Positions 1 to 10,454 of a stretch of 10,454 nucleotides of DNA are shown one piece after another. The notes under the pieces were generated by a model, which made no database searches, was not told the DNA's origin, and worked only from the letters and a program-made list of their open reading frames with translations. A program made the position numbers and the translations under genes. The number at the start of each line of letters is the position of its first letter. Position 1 is the stretch's first letter. Source of the DNA: an uncultured Actinoplanes sp. GTDB lineage: Bacteria > Actinomycetota > Actinomycetes > Mycobacteriales > Micromonosporaceae. The stretch spans positions 1 through 10,454 of the forward strand of contig CAKUMG010000123.1 in the NCBI GenBank assembly GCA_934667465.1. Direction: 5' to 3'.

Positions 1-146
1 CACCCAAGCCGCCGGGCCCACGGCAGGGACCCGCGCACCGCCGCCGGCCGCGTGCATCGTGGACACACGACGCGGATCTCGTCGATGGCCGGCTCGGTCG
101 TCAAGGCACCAGGAACCCGTAACACCCGCTCGTTCATGCGGCCCAT
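1..146 (-). CDS. Possible N-terminus of a CxxC zinc-ribbon-like protein, cut by the window edge
   Basis: From ATG at 146 (second in-frame ATG at 137) the minus strand stays open to the window edge for 48 codons. The product contains a CPRC pair at about residues 28-31 inside an IRVVCPRCTRPAAVRG-like stretch. A paired-cysteine start of this kind resembles small actinobacterial proteins with a zinc ribbon, but the second cysteine pair would lie outside the window. No convincing SD precedes either ATG, and a TTA codon, rare in such genomes, occurs at codon 9. The true start may therefore lie further in, for example at TTG 104 or GTG 68. The gene would follow the glucosidase terminators in the same direction. 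It could also be a chance open frame, as GC-rich DNA has many. Confidence 0.3.
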   Translation of the reverse strand, partial: MGRMNERVLRVPGALTTEPAIDEIRVVCPRCTRPAAVRGSLPWARRLG

Positions 147-194
147 TCTGGCCGCGCCGCCGAGCCGGGTCGACCCCATTTACGGGACGACCGA

Positions 195-211
195 GCCCGC
201 CGTAAGCGGGC
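195..211 (-). terminator. Second stem-loop downstream of the glucosidase operon
   Basis: GCCCGC at 195-200 pairs perfectly with GCGGGC at 206-211 around a 5-base loop. It lies about 25 bases beyond the larger hairpin at 236-267 in the direction of transcription. There is no U-run, which is common for actinobacterial terminators. It is probably a back-up terminator or RNA 3'-end stabiliser, and it could also help insulate the possible gene at the left edge. Confidence 0.4.
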
Positions 212-235
212 GCCACCGTAGGACCGAGAACGCCA

Positions 236-267
236 CCGGGCGCCCCCGCAGAAGCGAAGGCGCCCGG
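236..267 (-). terminator. Terminator-like stem-loop after the GH1 gene
   Basis: CCGGGCGCC (236-244) and GGCGCCCGG (259-267) form a 9-bp perfect stem. Inside it, after a small internal mismatch, CGC (247-249) can pair with GCG (254-256) around an AGAA loop. It begins 27 bases after the glucosidase stop codon, in a stretch with no credible gene. The position and strength suggest the end of the seven-gene transcript. It lacks a U-tract, so termination may need other factors. Confidence 0.6.
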
Positions 268-294
268 AAGAACGGAAGAACAGCGAACCGGGGA

Positions 295-1646
295 TCAGCC
301 GGCGCGCTGCGCGGCGATCAGGTCGCGGAACCAGAGCGCGGACTGCTTCAACGTCCGCTCCTGCGTCTCGTAGTCGACGTGCACGATGCCGAAGCGCTTC
401 TCGTACCCGTACGCCCACTCGAAGTTGTCCATCAGCGACCACGCGAGATAGCCCCGCACGTCCGCACCCTGCTCGACCGCCGCCGCGACCGCCGCGATGT
501 GGTCGCGCAGATAGGCGGTCCGGTCCGCATCGGCGACCGTGCCGCCGGACGGGGCGGGATCGTCGAAGGCGGCGCCGTTCTCCGTGATGACCAGGGGCAG
601 GCCCGGGTAGTCGCGGTGCAGCCGGACCAGGAGCTGGGTGAAGCGCTCCGGCGTGATCGGCCAGTCCATCGCGGTTCGGGGCCGGTCGAGCGGCACCGAG
701 TAGACCATCGGCCGCCCGGCCGCGTCGACGGTGTTGCCCGCGGGGTCCGTGCCGCTGAACTCCTGGCCGAAGTAGTAGTTGATGCCCAGCACGTCGAACG
801 GGGTGGAGATGATCTCCAGGTCGCCCGGCTGCACGGGGAAGACGTCGCCGAGCTCGTCGACGATGTCCTGCGGGTAGGCGCCCCGGCGCAGCGGGTCCAG
901 GTAGATGCGCAGCCCCATGCCGTCGGCCCGCCGTGCCGCCTCCCGGTCCGCGAACGAGTCGGTCGCCGGGTCGGACGTGCCCATGTTGAGCGTGATGCCG
1001 AACGTGTGCGGGCGGGTGGCAGCCGCCCGCATCGCCTGGGTGGCGAGGCCGTGGCCCAGCAGCAGGTGGTGCACGGCGGCGAGCGCGTCGCCCTGGTCGC
1101 GGCGGCCCGGGGCGTGCACGCCCTCGGCGTACCCGAGCCAGGCCGAGCACCACGGCTCGTTGAGCGTCGTCCACGTGTCGACCCGGTCGCTCAGCCGGTC
1201 GAAGACGAGCGCGGCGTAGTCGGCGAACCGGTACGCGGTGTCGCGGTGCGGCCAGCCGCCCGCGTCCTCGAGCTCCTGTGGCAGGTCCCAGTGGTAGAGC
1301 GTGACCCACGGGTCGATGCCCGCGGCGAGCAGCTCGTCGGTGAGCCGGTCGTAGAACGCGAGGCCGGCCGGGTTCGCCGGGCCGCGCCCGCCGGGCTGCA
1401 CGCGCGGCCAGGCGACCGAGAACCGGTACGTGTCCACGCCCAGGTTCTTGATCATCGAGACGTCGTCGGGCATCCGGTGGTAGTGGTCGCACGCCACGTC
1501 ACCGTGGTCGCCGCCCGCGACGGCGCCGGGCACGCGGCAGAACGTGTCCCAGATGGACGGTCCGCGGCCGTCCTCAGCCGCCGCCCCCTCGATCTGGTAC
1601 GCCGACGTGGCCACACCCCAGCGGAAGCCGGGCGGGAACGAGTGGT

Positions 1647-1650
<4 letters not shown>
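295..1650 (-). CDS. GH1 family beta-glucosidase
   Basis: This 451-residue protein has the usual length of a single-domain GH1 enzyme, a retaining hydrolase that releases glucose from beta-glucosides. The N-terminal GH1 signature runs from F9 (GFRWGVATSAYQIEG). HWD follows at 120-122. The acid/base glutamate is E165 in TLNEP and the nucleophile is E357 in ITENG. The conserved substrate-contact block LAWSLMDNFEW is near the C-terminus. No signal peptide is seen, so it should act in the cytoplasm on imported sugar. The ATG overlaps the upstream ATPase stop in an ATGA, which indicates coupling. A run of G's 4 bases before the ATG is only a weak SD. As last gene of the operon it fits hydrolysis of what the ABC transporter brings in. 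GH1 members may also act as beta-galactosidases, beta-fucosidases or 6-phospho-glycosidases. With no phosphotransferase genes nearby, a non-phosphorylated substrate is more likely. Confidence 0.96.
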
Positions 1651-3874
<2,224 letters not shown>

Positions 3875-3877
3875 CGG

Positions 3878-4854
<977 letters not shown>

Positions 4855-4858
<4 letters not shown>

Positions 4859-5934
4859 CGGACCCCCTCCGCCACCGGCGCGCTGGTCGCCACGGTCTGC
4901 TCGTCGTAGAGCCAGCAGGCGGCCCAGTGCCCGGGCTTGTCGCCGATCTCGATGCGTACGGGCAGGTCGGTCGTGCAGCGTTCCATCGCCGCGGGGCAGC
5001 GGGGGTGGAACCGGCAGCCGGCGGGCGGCCGGATCAGGCTCGGCGGCTCCCCGTCGCCGCGGTCACCCTCGTCGGCGGCCATGGTCGCGATCCGGTCCGG
5101 GTCGGGCGCGGAGTCGATCAGAAGCCGGGTGTACGGGTGTGCGGGCGTCTGGGTCACCGTCTCGCTGTCCCCGCCCTCGACCATCCGGCCGGCGTACATC
5201 ACCATCGTCTCGTCCGCGAAGTACCGGGCGGAGGCGATGTCGTGCGTGATGTAGAGGATGGCCAGGTTCAGCCGCTCCTTGAGGTCGCGCAGCAGGTTCA
5301 GCACGCCGAGCCGGATCGAGACGTCCAGCATGGACACCGGCTCGTCGGCGAGCAGCGCCTCGGGGTTCGCGCCCAGGGCCCGGGCGATCGCGACGCGCTG
5401 CCGCTGGCCGCCGGAGAGCTCGTGCGGGAACTTGTCGAGATAGCGCTCGGGCGGGGTGAGGCTGACCCGGGTCAGCAGGTCGTCGAGCGCCGCGTCGAGG
5501 TCGGCGGCGGTGCTGCCCGCGTTGCCGTGGATCTTCAGGGACCGGGTCAGGTGATACCTGATGGTGTGCACCGGGTTGAGCGAGGCGAACGGGTCCTGGA
5601 AGATCATCTGTACGCGGCGCGCGTACGCCCGGAATTCCCTGCCGCCCTTGACGCGGCTCGGCTCGCCGTGCAGCCGGATGTCGCCGGCGGTACGCGGATA
5701 CAGCTGCGCGAGCAGGCGCGCGACCGTGGACTTGCCCGAGCCGGACTCGCCGACCAGGGCCACGACCCGGCCCCGCCGCAGCGTGAGGTGCACGTCGTCG
5801 ACGGCGTGCACCGCGTCGTTCGTACGCTTGAAGAGGTCGCGCAGCGAGCGGCGGACGGGGAAGTGCTTGGTCAGGCCGGTCGCCTCGAGCACCACCTCGC
5901 CGGCCGCTGCCGGAGCCTCGGGAATCGACGTCAT
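4855..5934 (-). CDS. Peptide-type ABC transporter ATPase (OppF/DppF-like)
   Basis: This 359-residue cytoplasmic ATPase is the second nucleotide-binding subunit. It carries Walker [10 protein letters not shown] at 62-70, Q-loop Q113 in [10 protein letters not shown], signature LSGGQ at 173-177, Walker B acids D197 and E198, and switch histidine H231. The segment before Walker A (KHFPVRRSL at about 23-31) is typical of OppF/DppF rather than OppD. The C-terminal extension again has four cysteines (C307, C313, C320, C340) in a GCRFHPRCP context. Walker B is followed by SMLD where most relatives have SALD, a conservative change. ATG 5934 is chosen because AAGGAA lies 6 bases upstream (5941-5946); the frame is open further upstream, but only through the hairpin and binding-protein gene. 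It is the first gene after the intercistronic stem-loop. Confidence 0.94.
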
Positions 5935-5957
5935 GTCAGTTCCTTCGAAGAAGAGCC

Positions 5958-5997
5958 CGCCGCCCCTCTCCCGCTCACGCGGAAGAGGGGCGGCGGT
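5958..5997 (-). terminator. Intercistronic stem-loop between binding-protein and ATPase genes
   Basis: CCGCCGCCCCTCT (5958-5970) is perfectly complementary to AGAGGGGCGGCGG (5985-5997), a 13-bp stem. One mismatch inward, CCG (5972-5974) pairs with CGG (5981-5983) around a 6-base loop. It begins 5 bases after the binding-protein stop and ends before the ATPase SD. In binding-protein-dependent operons such hairpins often act as partial terminators or 3' stabilisers, leaving more binding protein than membrane components. That role is inferred here. No U-run follows. Confidence 0.6.
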
Positions 5998-6002
5998 GCG
6001 GA

Positions 6003-7685
<1,683 letters not shown>

Positions 7686-7691
7686 CGATGA

Positions 7692-7695
7692 CTCC
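7692..7695 (-). promoter_or_regulatory. SD motif deciding the binding-protein start
   Basis: GGAG read on the minus strand, formed by the end of the upstream ATG and the next codon, lies 6 bases before ATG 7685. The alternative ATG at 7697 has only pyrimidine-rich sequence before it. The resulting signal peptide begins MQRRK, a normal n-region. Confidence 0.55.
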
Positions 7696-7699
7696 ATCA

Positions 7700-7730
7700 G
7701 GTGAGAGGGGTTGGTGAGGGTGAGAGGGGT
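7700..7730 (-). repeat. Two 12-bp direct repeats in the binding-protein leader
   Basis: GGTGAGAGGGGT occurs at 7700-7711 and again at 7719-7730, 19 bases apart, with a related GGTGAGGG between them. In the transcript this is a C/U-rich leader containing two ACCCCUCUCACC copies just before the start region. The pyrimidine-rich RNA could pair with purine-rich sequence or bind a protein, but this is speculation. Confidence 0.6.
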
Positions 7731-7746
7731 GCCCTGCGGGCAGGGC
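7731..7746 (-). terminator. Small hairpin between regulator and binding-protein genes
   Basis: GCCCTG (7731-7736) pairs with CAGGGC (7741-7746) around a 4-base loop. It follows the regulator stop by about 50 bases and lies in the leader of the binding-protein gene. It may be a weak terminator of the regulator transcript or an attenuator-like element. Without a U-run I cannot separate these. Confidence 0.35.
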
Positions 7747-7757
7747 GGGGCCGGCCG

Positions 7758-7771
7758 GTCACCGTTGTGAC
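7758..7771. promoter_or_regulatory. Possible operator: GTCAC/GTGAC inverted repeat
   Basis: GTCAC (7758-7762) and GTGAC (7767-7771) are inverted about a 4-base centre, between the regulator stop and the binding-protein start. The pentamers recur, in the opposite order, in the 16-bp palindrome of the regulator promoter (8895-8910). That could mark a second site for the same protein controlling an internal promoter. No clear -35/-10 pair was found in this 109-base spacer, so the support is modest. Confidence 0.3.
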
Positions 7772-7794
7772 AGACCTGTGTGGACTGTGCGGGG

Positions 7795-8802
<1,008 letters not shown>

Positions 8803-8808
8803 TGCTTG

Positions 8809-8814
8809 TCCTCC
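8809..8814 (-). promoter_or_regulatory. Strong SD that fixes the GTG start of the LacI regulator
   Basis: GGAGGA on the minus strand lies 6 bases before GTG 8802. No comparable motif precedes ATG 8847, the longer in-frame choice. Confidence 0.8.
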
Positions 8815-8856
8815 GACGCGATGGTGACGGGGTATCCGCATGATCATTCAGAGTTG

Positions 8857-8882
8857 CGGAACCGGTTTCGGGAGCGGTTCCG
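8857..8882. promoter_or_regulatory. Paired LacI-type operator candidates at the regulator transcription start
   Basis: CGGAACCGGTTTCG (8857-8870) is a palindrome about a central CpG (8863/8864) with one mismatched pair. Next to it, CGGGAGCGGTTCCG (8869-8882) is an imperfect palindrome about the CpG at 8875/8876; its left half GGGAGCG equals the half-site of the actinobacterial CebR/CelR box. The outer arms CGGAACCG and CGGTTCCG also form an 8-bp inverted repeat with a 10-base gap. LacI proteins favour CpG-centred palindromes, and the position fits autorepression. Confidence 0.5.
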
Positions 8883-8884
8883 GA

Positions 8885-8914
8885 AGTTAACTCCCGTGAC
8901 CCGGGTCACGTCAA
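8885..8914 (-). promoter_or_regulatory. Candidate promoter of the regulator and operon
   Basis: On the minus strand TTGACG (8909-8914) matches a -35 box well. TTAACT (8885-8890), a moderate -10 match, follows after an 18-base spacer. Transcription would begin near 8878, inside the operator pair, about 75 bases before the GTG start. A second TTGACG at 8917-8922 has no matching -10. Confidence 0.45.
8895..8910. promoter_or_regulatory. Perfect 16-bp palindrome inside the promoter
   Basis: CGTGACCCGGGTCACG is fully symmetric about the CpG at 8902/8903. It fills the spacer between the proposed -35 and -10 boxes and overlaps the -35 by two bases, a classical place for a repressor to exclude polymerase. 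It differs from the AACCGGTT-type sites 20-30 bases away, so it may serve a different regulator. Confidence 0.55.
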
Positions 8915-8935
8915 CGCGTCAAGGTCTTTATTTAG

Positions 8936-8968
8936 GTTTCAGAAATGTAACCGGCGGGGGTCTGAAAC
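8936..8968. promoter_or_regulatory. 8-bp inverted repeat upstream of the regulator promoter
   Basis: GTTTCAGA (8936-8943) and TCTGAAAC (8961-8968) are perfect inverted repeats with a 17-base gap. The arms are 25 bp apart, about two helix turns. They lie 22 bases or more upstream of the -35 box. They could be an upstream binding site or, as RNA, a stem at the end of the sirtuin transcript. The GGTTTC in the left arm also occurs in the operator at 8857-8870. Confidence 0.4.
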
Positions 8969-9083
8969 GATCCAGCTCGCGGTCGGTGGTCATCAATGGG
9001 ACGAAACACGCGCGCAACATGCCTCGAGCCGTTGTCGGGTCGTCACCGATCGACAGGCATCAGCCGTGCGGGTGGCTTGTCGG

Positions 9084-9107
9084 GGCGGCTTCGTGGGGCG
9101 GGCCGCC
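9084..9107 (-). terminator. Weak stem-loop just after the sirtuin gene
   Basis: GGCGGC (9084-9089) pairs with GCCGCC (9102-9107) around a 12-base loop, beginning 2 bases beyond the sirtuin stop. The stem is short and in very GC-rich sequence, so it may be chance. Confidence 0.3.
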
Positions 9108-9108
9108 G

Positions 9109-9951
9109 TCAGCCGCGGGTGGGGACACCCTCGATGTGACGGACGAGCTCCGGGAGGGTGTGGCCGAGCGGTGCGTCGACGATCAGGGAGGCGTACGGGT
9201 GGCCGCGGGTGATCCCCTGGTTGACGATCGCGACCCGGATGCCGTCCTTCGCGGCGCGCAGCACGAAGCGCCGCCCCGACATCACGGTCAGCGAGGAGCC
9301 GAGCACCAGCAGCGTGCGCGCCCCGGCGACCAGCGCGAAACTGCGGCTGACCCGCTCCGGCGGCACGGTCTCGCCGAAGTAGACGACATCCGGCTTGAGC
9401 ATTCCGCCGCACCGCGCGCACGGCACCACCACGAAGCCGGCCAGCTCCGCGTCGTCGATCTCCGCGTCGCCGTCCGGGTTGATCGCCGACACGGCCGCCG
9501 CGAAGCCTGGGTTGGCCTCGTCGAGGCGCGCCGAATGCTCCACACGCGGGGTCACGTCGCCGCACTCCAGGCACACGATCCGGGCCAGGTTGCCGTGCAG
9601 CTCGACCACGCCGTGCGCGCCGCCCGCCTGGTGCAGCCCGTCCACGTTCTGCGTGATGATGCCGTCGAGCCGGCCCAGCTCCTGCAGGCGCGCCACGGCC
9701 CGGTGCCCGTCGTTGGGCCGGGCCTCCCCGATCGTCCGCCAGCCCAGGTGGCTGCGCGCCCAGTAGCGCTGCCGCGCCCCGGGATCGCGGGTGAACGCCT
9801 GATAGGTCATCGGCGTCGCCCGGCGCGCCAGCCCGGACGGGCCGCGATAGTCCGGGATCCCCGACTCCGTCGACAATCCGGCCCCGCTGAGCACCACCAC
9901 GCCGCCGTCGGTCACCCACCCGGCCAGCTCGTCCAGCCCCTCCGTCACCAT
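9109..9951 (-). CDS. Class II (SIRT4-like) sirtuin, NAD-dependent protein deacylase
   Basis: This 280-residue protein is a complete sirtuin core. NAD-binding [15 protein letters not shown] begins at G23. TQNVDGLH is at 100-107 and the catalytic histidine is H119 in ELHGN. Two zinc-binding pairs are C127/C130 and C178/C181. GSSL (218-221) and VNQG (243-246) complete the NAD site. The QRYWAR stretch (61-66), the PDGD segment between the cysteine pairs (159-162) and [10 protein letters not shown] recall human SIRT4, which indicates class II. Members remove acyl groups from lysines or transfer ADP-ribose; substrates here are unknown. AGGAGG (9955-9960) lies only 3 bases from ATG 9951 but 6 from the in-frame GTG 9948, so the true start may be one codon later. 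The gene stands alone, away from the sugar operon. Confidence 0.95.
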   Translation of the reverse strand: MVTEGLDELAGWVTDGGVVVLSGAGLSTESGIPDYRGPSGLARRATPMTYQAFTRDPGARQRYWARSHLGWRTIGEARPNDGHRAVARLQELGRLDGIITQNVDGLHQAGGAHGVVELHGNLARIVCLECGDVTPRVEHSARLDEANPGFAAAVSAINPDGDAEIDDAELAGFVVVPCARCGGMLKPDVVYFGETVPPERVSRSFALVAGARTLLVLGSSLTVMSGRRFVLRAAKDGIRVAIVNQGITRGHPYASLIVDAPLGHTLPELVRHIEGVPTRG

Positions 9952-9954
9952 CAC

Positions 9955-9960
9955 CCTCCT
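9955..9960 (-). promoter_or_regulatory. SD of the sirtuin gene, spacing favours GTG 9948
   Basis: AGGAGG on the minus strand is 3 bases from ATG 9951 and 6 bases from the following in-frame GTG 9948. Normal spacing prefers the GTG. The protein differs by one residue. Confidence 0.6.
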
Positions 9961-9967
9961 ATAGTCC

Positions 9968-10080
9968 CTCACCCGGCGGCGCGTTCTTTCCGACGCTGGT
10001 CTCACCCTGGCGGCACGTTCCTTTCGGCGCGGCTCTCACCCAGCGGCGCGTTCTGGGAGACGCGGCCCTCACCCCTGCGG
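9968..10080. repeat. 33-34 bp imperfect tandem repeats between divergent genes
   Basis: Units start with CTCACCC at 9968, 10001, 10035 and 10068, giving periods of 33, 34 and 33 bases. The first three share the pattern CTCACCC, one or two bases, GCGGC, then CGTTC, followed by a variable part. The fourth is truncated after about 13 bases and runs into a G-rich stretch where CCCCT (10072-10076) can pair with AGGGG (10090-10094). There are no conserved spacers, so this is not a CRISPR array. The repeats lie just upstream of the sirtuin SD and 100-200 bases upstream of the plus-strand gene. Confidence 0.75.
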
Positions 10081-10168
10081 CCTCGCGGGAGGGGGTTCCA
10101 GGGTCACCCGGGGGAGTGGGACGAAGCGCGCAGTCGATGCGTTCTGTGCACGGACCTGCGACAAGCGG

Positions 10169-10174
10169 TACGTT
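10169..10174 (+). promoter_or_regulatory. Possible -10 box for a leaderless transcript
   Basis: TACGTT matches the actinobacterial TAnnnT -10 pattern and ends 6 bases before GTG 10181, the spacing expected if transcription starts at the GTG itself. No SD lies before this GTG. A clear -35 box was not found. Confidence 0.35.
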
Positions 10175-10180
10175 GACCGG

Positions 10181-10454
10181 GTGTCCGTCGTCGCATGCCT
10201 GCACCCCCGTCAGTGGGACGGGCGGCGACTGCTGCAATTCCTGACCGGCCTGGCGCTGGTCACCCTTGCCTTCCTGTCCCCGGCCCTGGCCGGCCAGCCG
10301 GAGGCGCCCGACCAGACGCCGATCGTCACGACTGTCGACGCACCCACGGGCGGGCCCGGCCTTGGCGGACGCATCCTCCCGGCACCCGGCCCGGCCGCCG
10401 GCGCGGCGGCCGAGGGCGGATCCGCGCTCGGTGAGGCCGCCACCAGCGGCGGGC
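10181..10454 (+). CDS. N-terminus of an exported or membrane protein of unknown function, cut by the window edge
   Basis: From GTG 10181 the frame is open to the window end (91 codons). The product begins VSVVACLHPRQWDGRR, then has one hydrophobic segment (about residues 17-37, LLQFLTGLALVTLAFLSPALA). The charged start, the hydrophobic core and ALA before G38 look like a signal peptide with cleavage after A37; it could also be a membrane anchor. The following 50 residues are rich in Gly, Ala and Pro and probably flexible. RR at 15-16 before the core leaves Tat export open. I do not recognise the family. The gene is divergent from the sirtuin gene, with about 230 bases between them. Overlapping open frames here look like shadows because only this one gives a coherent export signal. 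Confidence 0.6.
   Translation, partial: MSVVACLHPRQWDGRRLLQFLTGLALVTLAFLSPALAGQPEAPDQTPIVTTVDAPTGGPGLGGRILPAPGPAAGAAAEGGSALGEAATSGG

Larger units (their letters stand above)
8803..9108. other. Spacer between regulator and sirtuin genes (306 bases)
   Basis: Both flanking genes read on the minus strand, so this region holds the sirtuin 3' end and the regulator promoter. The stretch 8803-8968 is dense in palindromes, listed separately, and is visibly less GC-rich at 8920-8950. From about 8969 to 9083 I see no credible gene. There is only an imperfect long-range pairing of ATGCCT (9019-9024) with AGGCAT (9055-9060), which could be part of a sirtuin mRNA 3' structure. Confidence 0.5.

Noticed and set aside
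7749..7756. GGCCGGCC palindrome as a regulatory site
   Set aside because: An 8-bp all-G/C palindrome is common in such DNA and has no supporting context.
8914..8919. ACGCGT and nearby short palindromes (GTTAAC 8886-8891, ATGATCAT 8840-8847) as separate operators
   Set aside because: They are 6-8 bp long and expected by chance. They are not extended by symmetric flanks.
9968..10080. CRISPR-like array
   Set aside because: Units are imperfect, contiguous, GC-rich and without unique spacers of constant length, and no cas genes are present.

Overview
The window looks like chromosomal DNA of a high-GC actinomycete: strong G/C bias at third codon positions, frequent GTG starts, Shine-Dalgarno (SD) motifs close to AAGGAGG, and long spurious antisense frames. 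A Micromonosporaceae-type host (Actinoplanes or Micromonospora relatives) is a guess from protein style. No mobile element, integrase, tRNA, rRNA or CRISPR array was seen.

Most of the window is one catabolic and uptake locus read on the minus strand (about 8914 down to 195). In transcription order it holds a LacI-family regulator, a lipoprotein solute-binding protein of the peptide-binding (SBP_bac_5) family, an OppF/DppF-type ATPase, an OppB/DppB-type permease, an OppC/DppC-type permease, an OppD/DppD-type ATPase, and a GH1 beta-glucosidase. From the first ATPase onward the genes overlap by 4 bases or lie 3 bases apart, so they are translationally coupled. A 13-bp perfect stem-loop separates the binding-protein gene from the rest. 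Two stem-loops follow the glucosidase and probably end the transcript. The regulator has a candidate promoter with a perfect 16-bp palindrome between its -35 and -10 boxes and LacI-type operators around the expected start of transcription. The simplest reading is that beta-linked gluco-oligosaccharides (cellobiose or similar) enter through a peptide-type ABC importer, are cut in the cytoplasm by the GH1 enzyme, and induce the operon by releasing the LacI protein. The substrate is inferred from gene context, not read from sequence.

Right of the operon is a separate minus-strand gene for a complete class II (SIRT4-like) sirtuin. A divergent spacer holding 33-34 bp tandem repeats follows, then the start of a plus-strand gene for a probable exported or membrane protein that is cut by the window edge. 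The left edge may hold the start of a minus-strand gene for a CxxC zinc-ribbon-like protein.

I did not find a clearly new system. The least ordinary items are the repeat-encoded hexapeptide tail on the OppC-type permease, the palindrome inside the regulator promoter, the pairing of a peptide-type importer with a GH1 enzyme, and the tandem repeats beside the sirtuin gene.
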